64,000 nucleotides of DNA from Leptospira neocaledonica (GCF_002812205.1 NZ_NPEA01000002.1:186001-250000); one strand, 5' to 3'; positions 38,421 to 48,652 are shown, numbered from the stretch's first letter. Program-made: numbers and translations. Notes: generated from the letters alone by a model not told the origin.

Positions 38421-39545
38421 ATGAGTGACAAAAGTTACTACGATATCCTCGGAGTTTCCAAATCCGCGACTGATGAAGAGATCAAGTCTGCGTATCGGAA
38501 GTTAGCTATTAAATATCACCCTGATAAGAATCAGGGTGATAAAGCAGCTGAAGATAAATTTAAGGAAGCTACCGAGGCCTACGAAGTTTTAAGAGACGCT
38601 AATAAACGTCGCATGTACGACCAGTACGGCAAAGCCGGAGTGGGTGCAGGTGCTCAAGGCGGTTTCGGCGGAGGAGCATACACTGACTTCTCCGATATCT
38701 TCGGTGATTTTGGAGATATTTTCGGCGACTTCTTCGGGGGAGGAAGAGGTGCTGGTGGCGGTGGATCGCGTAGATCCGGTCCTCAACGTGGCTCAGATCT
38801 TCGTTATAATCTAGAAGTTTCCCTCGAAGACGCTGCTCTAGGCAGGGAATATAAAATTGAGATCCCAAGATTAGAAACCTGCGTGGATTGCGGAGGCTCC
38901 GGTGCGAACAAGGGAAGTACACCTTCTACTTGCCCGGATTGTGGGGGCTCGGGACAGATCCGTAGAACTCAGGGATTCTTCTCCGTGGCGACTACATGTG
39001 GGACTTGTCGTGGAAAAGGTACAATCATCTCTAATCCATGCAAGACCTGTCATGGACAAGGCCTAGTAGAAAAAAGGCGTACCATCAATATTAAGATCCC
39101 ACCTGGTATCGAATCCGGCAGCAGATTAAAAGTTTCCGGAGAAGGGGAAGCAGGGCCTAACGGCGGTCCTCATGGTGATCTATATGTGGTAACACATATT
39201 AAGAAACATGAATTATTCGAACGACAGGCAAATGACTTAATCTTAAATAAAAAGATCAGCCTAACGCAAGCAATCTTAGGCGGGGATATAGAAGTCCCAA
39301 CTATAGATGGCAAAAAGGTTAAGATGAAAATTCCGGAAGGAACCGAGTCAGGCCAAGTGTTCCGTTTAAAAGGTCATGGTATTCCGTATCTAGGCGGATA
39401 TGGAAAAGGGGACCAACACGTGATCGTTCGTATAGAGATCCCTAAAAAACTGACCAGGCGACAAAGAGAATTGATCGAAGAATTTGCTCGAGAGTCCGGA
39501 GAATCCGTTTCCGGTTCCAAGGGTAAGATTTTTACCAATAAGTAA
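38421..39545 (+). CDS. dnaJ: Chaperone DnaJ (Hsp40, type I)
   Basis: DnaJ delivers clients to DnaK and stimulates its ATPase. The 374-residue protein has a J domain with the HPD motif in [10 protein letters not shown], a Gly/Phe-rich linker (about 75-118) and four CxxCxGxG-type zinc motifs ([32 protein letters not shown]), then the C-terminal client-binding domains. It is directly after dnaK. Confidence 0.99.
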   Translation: MSDKSYYDILGVSKSATDEEIKSAYRKLAIKYHPDKNQGDKAAEDKFKEATEAYEVLRDANKRRMYDQYGKAGVGAGAQGGFGGGAYTDFSDIFGDFGDIFGDFFGGGRGAGGGGSRRSGPQRGSDLRYNLEVSLEDAALGREYKIEIPRLETCVDCGGSGANKGSTPSTCPDCGGSGQIRRTQGFFSVATTCGTCRGKGTIISNPCKTCHGQGLVEKRRTINIKIPPGIESGSRLKVSGEGEAGPNGGPHGDLYVVTHIKKHELFERQANDLILNKKISLTQAILGGDIEVPTIDGKKVKMKIPEGTESGQVFRLKGHGIPYLGGYGKGDQHVIVRIEIPKKLTRRQRELIEEFARESGESVSGSKGKIFTNK

Positions 39546-39566
39546 TATCCACAAAAAGGAAGTTTC

Positions 39567-40526
39567 ATGACTAACAAAGTCAAGATCGGAGTAATCGGAA
39601 CAGGCCATATGGGCCAATACCACGTTAACGTGGCGAAAACATTAAGCGATGCAGAGTTGATTGGTATTTACGACTCCGATTCCGAAAGAGCCTCTCAGAT
39701 GGCGGAAAAACATAAAACTTCCGCCTTCTCCACTGTAGACGATCTGATCAAACATACTGATTCAGTGATCATTGCAGTGCCTACATTCTTACATCATGAA
39801 ATTGGTAAGAAAGCACTTCTCGCAGGCAAACATGTTTTGGTAGAGAAACCAATCGCGGAAACTTTAGAACAAGCAAAAGAACTAGTGGACCTTGCTTCTA
39901 AAAACAATTTGGTCTTACAAGTAGGCCACGTTGAACGTTTTAACGGAGCAGTTCTTGAGCTTGGAAAGATCGTGACTGAACCTCTTTTGATAGAATCCAG
40001 AAGATTAGCCCCTTTTAATCCTAGAATTAAGGATGTGGGAGTAGTTCTGGATATGATGATTCACGATATAGATATCGTTTTGAATCTTGTAAAATCTCCC
40101 GTCAAATATCTAAGTGCAGTGGGGACCAAAGTGGTTTCCGCTCACGAAGATATTGCATCAGTTGTTCTTCATTTTGAGAACGGCGCGATCGCGAATATTT
40201 CCGCGAGTAGAAATACACAATCCAAAATTCGGACCCTGAATATCACTCAGAAAGACGTGTACATCACATTGGATTTTAGCGACCAAGAGATCGAGCTTCA
40301 TAGACAAGCGACTTCGGACATTCTACTTAGGACCGGAGAGATCAAGTATCGCCAAGAATCCATTGTTGAGAAAATTTTTGTTCACAAAGATAACCCTTTA
40401 AAACAGGAACATGAACATTTTGTAAAATGTATCCTGAAGGAAACGGAACCTTTAGTGGATGGAAGATCCGATATCCAAACTTTGGAAATCGCGTACAGAA
40501 TTTTGAATGAGATACATAAAAACTGA
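39567..40526 (+). CDS. Gfo/Idh/MocA-family NAD(P)-dependent oxidoreductase
   Basis: The 319-residue protein has an N-terminal Rossmann fold (IGVIGTGHMGQYHV), the EKP motif in VLVEKPIAETLEQA and a C-terminal domain with LDMMIHDIDIVLNL. The family acts on sugars, inositols or amino-sugar intermediates such as UDP-sugar oxidation; the substrate is not evident. It follows dnaJ by 21 bases and yqgE follows by 9 bases, so it may share the heat-shock transcript. Confidence 0.92.
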   Translation: MTNKVKIGVIGTGHMGQYHVNVAKTLSDAELIGIYDSDSERASQMAEKHKTSAFSTVDDLIKHTDSVIIAVPTFLHHEIGKKALLAGKHVLVEKPIAETLEQAKELVDLASKNNLVLQVGHVERFNGAVLELGKIVTEPLLIESRRLAPFNPRIKDVGVVLDMMIHDIDIVLNLVKSPVKYLSAVGTKVVSAHEDIASVVLHFENGAIANISASRNTQSKIRTLNITQKDVYITLDFSDQEIELHRQATSDILLRTGEIKYRQESIVEKIFVHKDNPLKQEHEHFVKCILKETEPLVDGRSDIQTLEIAYRILNEIHKN

Positions 40527-40535
40527 TCGGGCAGC

Positions 40536-41090
40536 ATGGAAAACGGATTCAGCGGAAAAGTATTAATCTCTAACTCATCTATCGTAACCGATTATTTCAA
40601 TCGTACGGTGATTCTAATGGTGGAGCACGATCAATCAGGTGCATTCGGCCTTGTGCTTAATAAAAAAATGGATGTAGCATTAAGCGATGTGATCCAAGGA
40701 ATTCCGGAAGGAATAGACGGCTCTAATCCGATCTACTCTGGAGGTCCAGTTGATCCTACATTTGTCTCCATTCTTCATGATAATCCTAAATTGAAACAAC
40801 CTGGGATCGAAGTTATCCCTGGTGTGTTTCTCGCCAGAAGTTTCGAAGCTTTGGTGGAATTATTAGAACATCCTGATAAAACAAAGTTTAACGTATACCA
40901 AGGATATTCCGGTTGGGGAGCCGCTCAACTAGAAGGTGAGATGGAACGCAAATCTTGGGTCGTTCACGATCCGAATGCAGAGTGGATCTTTACAGAAGAT
41001 CCTGAAGCAACTTGGCAAGAAGCCTTAAAGAGTAAAGGCGGATTGTATAAGTATTTCGTGGAACATACTAAAGATCCAATGTTAAACTAG
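40536..41090 (+). CDS. YqgE/AlgH-family protein
   Basis: The 184-residue protein shows the YqgE pattern: FSGKVLISNSSIVTDYFNRTVILMVEHDQSGAFGLVLNK in sequence, GGPVDPTFVSILHD and a FNVYQGYSGWGAAQLEGEM motif. The family's biochemical function is uncertain. It lies between an oxidoreductase and a DUF2721 membrane protein. Confidence 0.94.
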   Translation: MENGFSGKVLISNSSIVTDYFNRTVILMVEHDQSGAFGLVLNKKMDVALSDVIQGIPEGIDGSNPIYSGGPVDPTFVSILHDNPKLKQPGIEVIPGVFLARSFEALVELLEHPDKTKFNVYQGYSGWGAAQLEGEMERKSWVVHDPNAEWIFTEDPEATWQEALKSKGGLYKYFVEHTKDPMLN

Positions 41091-41094
41091 AACT

Positions 41095-41601
41095 ATGCTT
41101 TCTTCTTTGATCGGAACGGAAATTTTAGCGGGTATGATCACTCCGGCCGTTTTGATTTCGGCCAGCGCTAGTTTAATCTTTTCTACTGCAAATCGTTTGG
41201 GTAGAATATTTGATCGTGTTAATTTACTTAAAACCGAGATAGAAGGTGTCGTGGACGGAAGACTTTCTTTTCCTGAAGAGAGACTCGCCTATCTCAGAAG
41301 ACAATTAAAGGTCCAAAAGAAAAGAGCAAATCTGATCCAAAGATCCATGGCCGCACTTTACACTGCGACTTTGTTTTTTGTTTCTTCCAGTTTGAGTCTG
41401 GGGATAATTGTAGCGATATCAAGTCCTGCTTCTTGGATTGCTACAGGACTTGCTTTAATAGGCGGAATTTTTCTGTTTATCGCAAGTAGTCTTTTGCTGT
41501 ACGAAAGCCGTTATAATTTGAACTTTATCCAAGGCCAAATTGAGTTTGCGGAATTTCTGGAAGATAAAGTAGAGAAGAAGACTGACAATATCCAGAAATA
41601 G
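41095..41601 (+). CDS. DUF2721-family membrane protein
   Basis: The 168-residue protein has an N-terminal hydrophobic segment with ITPAVLISASASLIFSTANRLGRIFDR, then a helical linker and two membrane helices (about 85-108, 118-140). This matches DUF2721 membrane proteins, function unknown. It starts 4 bases after yqgE. Confidence 0.85.
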   Translation: MLSSLIGTEILAGMITPAVLISASASLIFSTANRLGRIFDRVNLLKTEIEGVVDGRLSFPEERLAYLRRQLKVQKKRANLIQRSMAALYTATLFFVSSSLSLGIIVAISSPASWIATGLALIGGIFLFIASSLLLYESRYNLNFIQGQIEFAEFLEDKVEKKTDNIQK

Positions 41602-41660
41602 ATAAAAACCCGGCCTAGAGTAATATCACAGAGCCTGGGGTGAGGGTTAAGGAGTTTCAT

Positions 41661-41951
41661 TTGAAAAAAATACTATATTCACTTTCTATCATACTCTTTT
41701 TTACATCTTTAGGATTTACCCAAAATTTATCGGCAGATGGTTGTTATCTTTGCTCCGTAAATAGTTCCGATGCTTGCAGAGATTATTGCAGATTTTCCGG
41801 ATCTGATTCCTTCGATACAAGGAAACGTTGCGAAACAAAAGGATGTAAGATCACTGGAACGGCGGCCTGTCCGACCGCTTCCAATTATAAGGTTTGTTCT
41901 GTGAAATTGGATTCTAAGCCGGAAGATCTGCTCGCAGGCCGATTGAAATAA
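41661..41951 (+). CDS. Small exported Cys-rich protein
   Basis: The TTG at 41661 is chosen because an AAGGAG Shine-Dalgarno ends 6 bases before it; it gives a clean signal peptide (KKILYSLSIILFFTSLGFT) and 96 residues. The mature part has eight cysteines in a short span, which could form four disulfides in the periplasm or outside, or bind metal. No family is recognised. It ends the heat-shock-side run. Confidence 0.65.
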   Translation: MKKILYSLSIILFFTSLGFTQNLSADGCYLCSVNSSDACRDYCRFSGSDSFDTRKRCETKGCKITGTAACPTASNYKVCSVKLDSKPEDLLAGRLK

Positions 41952-42032
41952 CATTTCATTTAACAGGCGCCGCTTCTCGACTTCAGATCTTTCCTTGGTT
42001 CGACATTTCTTAGATTTATTATAAGCCCTAAT

Positions 42033-44573
42033 TTAAATTTCTTTCAGATATAATGTAGGACTTCTTCTCCATTCGTTCCTTAATGCAGCGAAATACATTC
42101 CTACTACTGCTAAGTTTAAAGAGATGTAGAAGATCCCTATCTCCAGCCAAGGGACACTTGCTTGTATCTCGAATATAATCTCAGACATATAAGAGGAAAC
42201 TCCCAAAACTAGAATGAATGCCAATACGAAGGACAAATTTGCCAAAAGTAGAGACTCCACCAAAAAGTATTTTCGTAAGAAGGTTTTGGTTCCGCCGATT
42301 ATTCTAAGAAGGGAAGTCTCTTCCAATCTTTCCTTTCTACTCAATTCCAAAGAAGAGAGTATCAATAGTAAAGAGGATAAAACGATCAGTCCTGTCATCC
42401 AACGGATCGCAAACGACATCTTTTCTAAAATTCCTAAGAAAGATTGAACTGCTTTTTCAGTATCTACGATCGTAAGATTTGGAAATTCATTCGATAATTC
42501 TTTTTGGAGAGAATATCTGGAATCGGAAGATTCTAATAAAAATGAACTCAAATAGAACTTAGGGGCCTTCTCTAAGATCCCTTTAGAAAATAGAACTACG
42601 AAGTTCGGTCTCATGTCAGACCAGTTGACTGTCCTGAAATTTCGGATTGTCCCGGTGACTTCTACCCCGCCTATGGAGAAGGAGAGTTTATCTCCTAAAT
42701 CTACTTTTAAGTTTTTGGAAAATTCCTTTTCGACGGAGATTTGGTCTTCTTCTCCTTTTCTCCAAAAATCTCCATCAGTGACTTTTTCAGTAGGGTATAA
42801 ATTCTCTCTATAAGATAAGAAATATTCTCTGGTCCTCGCTGTGGATCTCCAGTCTCTTCTGAGGGCGGAAAGTTCCATATCTTCTTTTTTAACAAGTTCA
42901 CCGTTTACATGAGTGAGTCTTGCTCCGATCACGGGTGAAGTTAAAAGTTTTTCTACCTGATACTTCTCCGCTGTTTGTTGGAAACTTTCCAGTTGTTCTG
43001 GTCGTATATCCAACACGAACATATTCGGTCTTCTTTCCTTATCCTTTGCTCCGCTGTATTCCAGTAAACTATCACTTAAAAAAATACTGAGGAGTAGAAC
43101 AAAAACTGAAGAACCGAGGCCTACAGAAACCCAAGAAAGTCCCGTTCTAGGTCTATCTAGTTTTCGTAATGCCATTCTTATACTTGCAGAAAATTCAAAT
43201 CTTTGTAATAAAAATCTGATCGCAAAACGAATTCCTAAAATTCCAAGATAGACTACCACCGGTAAGAAGAGTAAAGTAGCACATAGGATCAATCCTTTGA
43301 TCCAGTCTCCAGTTTCCCACCAAGCTAGTAAGAAGAATAATCCGAAAACCGCGATAAATGAAATGGTTTGTTTTAATTTCAGTTTCGGAACGGAAGAAAG
43401 TTCATTTGCAAAATCCGATTTAAGAGCGTACATCGGGCTTAAATTTCGAGTAGTGGAAAGACTTTCCCAAGCGGAAACTAATGGGACTACCCAAGCCAAC
43501 ACGAATGCCCACAAAAATGCTTTTAGATCAGGGATCAGCTTCGGTTCGAAAAGAAATTCTTTATCAGCCATATTCGGGATCTGTGTTTGCAAAAAACTTC
43601 CGAATAAAAATCCTAATATAGCACCAATTGTTGATAATATTAGAAGTTCAGAAAGTACAAGACCTAAAACTAGGTTTGGTCCTGCTCCTAAACATTTATA
43701 AACGGCGAATGTATTTGATTTGGCTCTTACAACGGCTCTGCTTGTGAGAAGAATGGAGATCCCTCCCAAGAAGAATGCACATAATGCCAATAAGGAAAAG
43801 AAATCCAACGTATTTGTAAGGAATTTTTGAGATCCAGAATTCGCTTCCGTGCTCTCGTATAAAATCAGATCGTTTTTGGCAAATTCGGAAAATTTACTTT
43901 TTTTGAATTCGTTTGCATCGGTTCCGTTAGGAAGAAGGATAGGTACCTGGTAACTAATCCGTGAACCTCTTTGTTCCAGCCCTGTTTCTGCTAAAGATTC
44001 TTTTCTAATGATGGAGCTTGGAGCCATAGAGAGAAAGTTGCCCGCCATTCCAGGTTCCTTTATTACACTTCCCTTTAAGATGAAGTTACTTTCTCCTAAT
44101 TGAACCTTAGAGCCTATTTTAAGTTTTAAATTTTTGATCAGCCCGCTTTCTAAGAGGATTTCTCCCTGCTTTAATTTGCGAAAAAGACCTTTTGGCTCCG
44201 TTTCTAATTCTCCAAAATAAGGATAATCTCCTTGGATCGCCTTGATCAAAGATAAGCTGGAATCCTGAGAATTCGGATTACGGAGCATGGAGGGGAACTG
44301 CACTAGTTCGGATAATTTGCTCCCTTTTGGCAATTCCTTCGAAAGAAACGCTGTTTGTTCAGAAGTCAGAGGAGAAGGACTGGTAACAACCAGATCCGCA
44401 CCCATTATGTTTTTGGCCTCTCTGATGATAGAACTCGTAAATTGATCTCTATATGAATGAACAGCAAGAACTGCACCCGTTCCAATCGTGATTGCTAAAA
44501 TGATCTGTAAGGAAGAAGTCTTTTTGGAGAAAATCTCCCGGAACATTACCCTTAGAAAGAATCTAATATTCAT
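42033..44573 (-). CDS. ABC-type FtsX-like permease (large)
   Basis: The 846-residue protein has an N-terminal helix, a large extracytoplasmic domain, then two clusters of three to four helices (about 255-375, 405-455 and 480-505, with the last block from about 725 to 835), typical of the YbbP-type double FtsX permease. It overlaps the ATPase gene by 4 bases. Such systems move lipids or lipoproteins or act mechanically at the envelope; the substrate is unknown. Confidence 0.9.
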   Translation of the reverse strand: MNIRFFLRVMFREIFSKKTSSLQIILAITIGTGAVLAVHSYRDQFTSSIIREAKNIMGADLVVTSPSPLTSEQTAFLSKELPKGSKLSELVQFPSMLRNPNSQDSSLSLIKAIQGDYPYFGELETEPKGLFRKLKQGEILLESGLIKNLKLKIGSKVQLGESNFILKGSVIKEPGMAGNFLSMAPSSIIRKESLAETGLEQRGSRISYQVPILLPNGTDANEFKKSKFSEFAKNDLILYESTEANSGSQKFLTNTLDFFSLLALCAFFLGGISILLTSRAVVRAKSNTFAVYKCLGAGPNLVLGLVLSELLILSTIGAILGFLFGSFLQTQIPNMADKEFLFEPKLIPDLKAFLWAFVLAWVVPLVSAWESLSTTRNLSPMYALKSDFANELSSVPKLKLKQTISFIAVFGLFFLLAWWETGDWIKGLILCATLLFLPVVVYLGILGIRFAIRFLLQRFEFSASIRMALRKLDRPRTGLSWVSVGLGSSVFVLLLSIFLSDSLLEYSGAKDKERRPNMFVLDIRPEQLESFQQTAEKYQVEKLLTSPVIGARLTHVNGELVKKEDMELSALRRDWRSTARTREYFLSYRENLYPTEKVTDGDFWRKGEEDQISVEKEFSKNLKVDLGDKLSFSIGGVEVTGTIRNFRTVNWSDMRPNFVVLFSKGILEKAPKFYLSSFLLESSDSRYSLQKELSNEFPNLTIVDTEKAVQSFLGILEKMSFAIRWMTGLIVLSSLLLILSSLELSRKERLEETSLLRIIGGTKTFLRKYFLVESLLLANLSFVLAFILVLGVSSYMSEIIFEIQASVPWLEIGIFYISLNLAVVGMYFAALRNEWRRSPTLYLKEI

Positions 44574-45331
44574 TTTTTCTTCCTGGATATGGTCTTCTTA
44601 ACAGAAACTTTAGGCTTTGCTCCGTTTAAGACCACTCCATCTCTCATTTCTAAGATCCTATCTGCCATAGATGCCACTTTAGGATCATGGGTAACAACTA
44701 ACAAAGTGGATTTACGATCCCTATTGAGTTGTTTGAGTAGAGACATGATGTTCTCACCGTTCTTCTTATCTAAGTTGGCAGTAGGCTCATCGGCGAAAAG
44801 AAGTTTAGGTTCATGTATAAAAGAACGTGCTATCGCTACTCTTTGTTCCTCTCCGCCTGAAAGTTGGCTTGGAAAGTTATGTGCTCTATGTGCGATTCCA
44901 ACTTTCTCCAACCAATACATAGCTTTTTCATGTATCACCTTTTCTGAAAGGTTTGTTGTCAAAGCAAGAGGAAGGGACACGTTCTCTAAGGCGTTTAACG
45001 TCTTGATCAGTTGAAAGTTTTGGAATACAAATCCTATTTGTTCTCCTCTGATCTTCGCTAATTCGTCTTCAGACTTGTCAAATAGGGATATTCCATCTAA
45101 TGATACTGTTCCTGAATCAGCTTTATCTAATCCTGCTGAAACTGCGAGTAATGTGGACTTTCCTGAACCGGAAGGGCCGATCACAGCGACGAACTCTCCG
45201 GACTTTACCTGGAATGAAACATCTTTTAATACGTTAAATGTTTGGTCTGCAACCGTGTAAGACTTGTTTAAGCCTGATATAGATAACAAATGATCACCTT
45301 CCTTTTGTTTTGACTGACCTAAACTCGGCAC
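44570..45331 (-). CDS. ABC transporter ATP-binding protein (YbbA/LolD type)
   Basis: The 253-residue ATPase has Walker A GPSGSGKST, the ABC signature LSGGEEQRVAIAR (usually GGQQQR), Walker B LLFADEPTANLD and an H-loop in VVTHDPK. It partners the FtsX-like permease with which it is translationally coupled (ATG overlaps the stop by 4 bases). It ends in a Lys-rich tail. The first about 15 residues are variable, so the start may be slightly downstream. Confidence 0.94.
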   Translation of the reverse strand: MPSLGQSKQKEGDHLLSISGLNKSYTVADQTFNVLKDVSFQVKSGEFVAVIGPSGSGKSTLLAVSAGLDKADSGTVSLDGISLFDKSEDELAKIRGEQIGFVFQNFQLIKTLNALENVSLPLALTTNLSEKVIHEKAMYWLEKVGIAHRAHNFPSQLSGGEEQRVAIARSFIHEPKLLFADEPTANLDKKNGENIMSLLKQLNRDRKSTLLVVTHDPKVASMADRILEMRDGVVLNGAKPKVSVKKTISRKKK

Positions 45332-45457
45332 TTGATAGGAAATTTATTTTTACCTGAAAAAAACCGCACTTGAAAATCTATTCCAAATAAAACCGCGCTC
45401 AGAATTTTTTTTTAAAAAAATTGCAGTCATTTTCACAAACTTCCAACCTAATTTTTT

Positions 45458-45486
45458 TTGACTCTAGAGTGAGCCGATTTTATAAA
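45458..45486 (+). promoter_or_regulatory. Sigma-70-type promoter for the small zinc-ribbon gene
   Basis: TTGACT (45458-45463), 17 bases, TATAAA (45481-45486). This is one of the best promoters in the window and leaves a leader of about 100 bases before the ATG at 45593. Confidence 0.75.
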
Positions 45487-45592
45487 GTAACTCTCGACGT
45501 ACGGAGAGAAGTTCCGAAAACACTTATCAATCTTCGGACTTATTTACACTCCGTAAATAAAAAGACATTCAGTGGAATTTTCTGGGAGCAAA

Positions 45593-45781
45593 ATGCAATT
45601 ATTAGCAGTGACGGATTTGAACGAAGAAGAAGCGGAACTTACACAAGCGCAAAGTAAGCAATATACATGCAAAGGATGCGGTAAAGAAACACCGAATCTC
45701 TTTCAGTACGACCTATGTCGAGATTGTTTGAACCAAACATTTCGTCGACTTATCAAGGTTATTGACTCAGTACGTAAATAA
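45593..45781 (+). CDS. Small zinc-ribbon protein of unknown function
   Basis: The 62-residue protein (ATG after GGGAG; 45572 would be an upstream alternative) has two CxxC pairs, CKGCGK and CRDC, 17 residues apart, making one probable zinc ribbon. A basic helix follows. No family is recognised. It is free-standing with a strong promoter and a terminator. The 5' leader contains several small inverted repeats. Confidence 0.75.
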   Translation: MQLLAVTDLNEEEAELTQAQSKQYTCKGCGKETPNLFQYDLCRDCLNQTFRRLIKVIDSVRK

Positions 45782-45845
45782 GTCAGATTCTCATCCAAAA
45801 TTTCTGTCCGTTTTCTAAGCAAGAGCTTAGAATTTCACTCCCAGA

Positions 45846-45873
45846 GAAAGCCGGTTTCCCTCCGGCTTTCTTC
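45846..45873 (+). terminator. Terminator after the zinc-ribbon gene
   Basis: Nine-base stem GAAAGCCGG (45846-45854) and CCGGCTTTC (45862-45870), loop TTTCCCT, then TTC and more T-rich sequence. It is 64 bases past the stop codon. Confidence 0.8.
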
Positions 45874-45991
45874 ATTTCGGACCCGAATTCAACTCATAGG
45901 TTCCCTAGAATTTAAAAACACTTCTTCTAGTAACAATTTCTAATGACTTTTTTCTTCCTAAAAGGAAAGAAACCTTTCTAATTCTAGATTT

Positions 45992-46020
45992 TTCACCTTT
46001 ATATCAACATCTTGTATAAC
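45992..46020 (+). promoter_or_regulatory. Possible leuS promoter
   Basis: TATAAC at 46015-46020 with TTCACC at 45992-45997, 17-base spacing, about 44 bases before the ATG. The -10 is good, the -35 weak. Confidence 0.4.
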
Positions 46021-46063
46021 AAAAAAGAATTGGATTCTAGGCCGGAGGAAAAAACTTCACGGT

Positions 46064-48652
46064 ATGGACTATCCGTTTCGGAAAATTGAATCAAAATGGC
46101 AAGACTACTGGGAAAAGAATTCTTCCTTTCGAACGGATCTGCGCTCTTCTAAACCGAAGTTCTATTGTTTAGATATGTTCCCTTATCCCTCAGGAGCGGG
46201 ATTGCACGTCGGTCACCCTGAAGGTTATACCGCTACAGACATTATTTCTCGCTACAAGAGAATGAAGGGTTTTGAAGTTTTACATCCAATGGGTTGGGAT
46301 GCATTTGGTCTTCCTGCAGAAAGATATGCAATGCAAACTGGGATCCATCCTGCCATCACTACAAAGCAAAATGTGGACAATTTCAGAAGACAGATCAAAT
46401 TGATCGGTCTTTCCTATGATTGGGACAGGGAAATATCCACCACAGACCCGAAATACTACAGATTTACCCAATGGATCTTCTTGAAATTATACGATTCTTG
46501 GTATGATTTCAAGGCTTCTAAGGCAAAACCAATCTCCGAATTGGTCCAAAAGCTCGAATCTAAGGGTTCAGAAGGGTTTGAGGATCTCGAAACCTTCTCC
46601 GCAAAAGATTGGAAAGAATTTTCTAATGAAAAGAAAGAAACCATTCTCTCCGGATTCCGCTTAGTATATCAGGCAGAAATCCCGGTAAACTGGTGCCCAG
46701 GTCTCGGAACAGTTTTAGCAAACGAAGAAGTAGAAGAATGGGTTGGAAAAGGTTACGAAGTTGTTCGTAAACCGATGAGACAGTACATGATGCGTATCAC
46801 TGCATATGCAGAAAGACTGTTAGAGGATTTATCTTTAGTTACTTGGCCAGGCTCTACTCTTGAAATGCAGAAAAACTGGATCGGAAAGAGCGAAGGTTTA
46901 GAGCTTATATTTCCTTTTGATACTTCTTCTCCGCAAAATGGGATCAAGGTATATACCACGCGTCCTGATACCGTATTTGGGGTAAGTTATATGGTGCTTG
47001 CTCCGGAGCATCCTTTGGTGGACTCGATTACTTCTGAAGAACAATGGGAGAAGGTACAGGAATACAAAAAGGTCTCCGCTCTGAAGAGTGATCTGGATAG
47101 AACTGAACTTTCTAAAGAGAAGTCCGGTGTGTTCACGGGAGCTTATGTTATAAATCCTGCAGATCCTTCTAAAAAGATCCCGGTATGGATCGGTGATTAT
47201 GTTCTGTATGGTTATGGAACAGGTGCGATCATGGCGGTGCCTGCTCATGACCAAAGAGACTATGAGTTTGCAAATGCTTTCGGGTTGGATATCCTACCTG
47301 TAATCGAAGGGGATCTTTCTCAGGGAGCTTTCGACTCTAAAGAATCTGTTTGTATCAATTCTTCTTCTTCCGAAGTTTCTATCAACGGTCTGAGGTATAA
47401 GGAAGCGTTTTCCAAAACTGCTGATTGGGCGGAGAAGAAAGGGATCGGAAGAAGAAAAACCCAATTCAAACTCAGAGATTGGTTGTTTGCTCGCCAAAGA
47501 TACTGGGGAGAACCTATTCCTTTAGTTCATTATCCTTCCGGAGTTACAAAGGCGATTCCTGAGTCCGAACTTCCATTAGAACTTCCTAATTTATCTGAAT
47601 TTAAACCTTCCGGAACCGGAGAATCTCCTCTTGCATTAGCAGGGGACTGGTTGAAATACAAAGATCCTGAAACAGGAGAGATCGGAACCAGAGAAACGAA
47701 TACTATGCCTCAATGGGCTGGTTCTTGTTGGTATTACCTACGTTATATAGATCCTGAAAATCCGGACAAGTTTGTAGATCCAAATTTAGAAAAAGCATGG
47801 ATGCCTGTGGATCTATATGTGGGTGGGGCAGAACATGCGGTTCTTCACTTACTCTATTCACGTTTTTGGCATAAGGTATTATTCGATTTAGGTTATGTGA
47901 CCACTCCTGAACCTTTCAAAAAATTGGTTCACCAAGGTTTGATCTTAGGCGAAGACAAAAGAAAAATGTCCAAGTCTTTAGGGAATGTGATCAATCCGGA
48001 CGAAGTTGTTACGAATTTCGGAGCAGATAGTTTACGTCTTTTTGAAATGTTCATGGGACCATTCGAAATGGTAAAACCTTGGAGCACTAGAGGTGTAGAA
48101 GGTGTATTCCGTTTCTTAAATCGTGTTTGGAGATTATATCATTCAGGTGCAGAAGAATCTTTCCGTTTGGAAGATATCGAACCTAATGAAGACGAATTAA
48201 AGATACTTCATAGAACCATCAAAAAGGTGGATGATGATATTAATAATTTTTCATTTAACACAGCTATCTCTCAGTTGATGATCTTTGTGAATGAGTTAAC
48301 TCCAAGCCAACGTAGACCTCGCAAGATCCTAGAGCCGTTCTTACTTTTGATTGCTCCATTTGCTCCTCACTTAGCTGAAGAACTTTGGTCCTTAGCAGGA
48401 AAGTCTGATTCTTTAACTTACCAAGGTTTTCCGGGTTATGAGGAGAAGTATCTGACTGACGACGAGATAATGATCGTGGTCCAGGTAAACGGGAAGTTAA
48501 GAGCGGAATTCAAGGCGGCAAAAGAGATCGCAGGCGACGAAGCGATCCAAATCGCAAAATCCTTGGACAAGGTCCAGGTCTTCTTGGATGGAAAACAAAT
48601 CCGTAAAGAGATCTATGTTCCTGGCAAATTGGTGAACCTAGTAGTCGGGTGA
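46064..48652 (+). CDS. leuS: Leucyl-tRNA synthetase
   Basis: LeuS attaches leucine to tRNA-Leu. The 862-residue protein is full length with the HIGH-type motif HVGH in PSGAGLHVGHPEGY near the N-terminus, the editing domain (about 220-415) with the TRPDT motif, KMSKS in EDKRKMSKSLGN and the C-terminal anticodon-binding domain. It starts after GGAGG. No T-box or other leader switch is seen upstream. Confidence 0.99.
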   Translation: MDYPFRKIESKWQDYWEKNSSFRTDLRSSKPKFYCLDMFPYPSGAGLHVGHPEGYTATDIISRYKRMKGFEVLHPMGWDAFGLPAERYAMQTGIHPAITTKQNVDNFRRQIKLIGLSYDWDREISTTDPKYYRFTQWIFLKLYDSWYDFKASKAKPISELVQKLESKGSEGFEDLETFSAKDWKEFSNEKKETILSGFRLVYQAEIPVNWCPGLGTVLANEEVEEWVGKGYEVVRKPMRQYMMRITAYAERLLEDLSLVTWPGSTLEMQKNWIGKSEGLELIFPFDTSSPQNGIKVYTTRPDTVFGVSYMVLAPEHPLVDSITSEEQWEKVQEYKKVSALKSDLDRTELSKEKSGVFTGAYVINPADPSKKIPVWIGDYVLYGYGTGAIMAVPAHDQRDYEFANAFGLDILPVIEGDLSQGAFDSKESVCINSSSSEVSINGLRYKEAFSKTADWAEKKGIGRRKTQFKLRDWLFARQRYWGEPIPLVHYPSGVTKAIPESELPLELPNLSEFKPSGTGESPLALAGDWLKYKDPETGEIGTRETNTMPQWAGSCWYYLRYIDPENPDKFVDPNLEKAWMPVDLYVGGAEHAVLHLLYSRFWHKVLFDLGYVTTPEPFKKLVHQGLILGEDKRKMSKSLGNVINPDEVVTNFGADSLRLFEMFMGPFEMVKPWSTRGVEGVFRFLNRVWRLYHSGAEESFRLEDIEPNEDELKILHRTIKKVDDDINNFSFNTAISQLMIFVNELTPSQRRPRKILEPFLLLIAPFAPHLAEELWSLAGKSDSLTYQGFPGYEEKYLTDDEIMIVVQVNGKLRAEFKAAKEIAGDEAIQIAKSLDKVQVFLDGKQIRKEIYVPGKLVNLVVG

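Noticed and set aside
43297..43701. Plus-strand frame in the FtsX-like permease gene
   Set aside because: It is an antisense shadow of a well-supported 846-residue permease.
45874..46063. A T-box or other leader switch before leuS
   Set aside because: No specifier hairpin or T-box sequence is visible; only a possible promoter.
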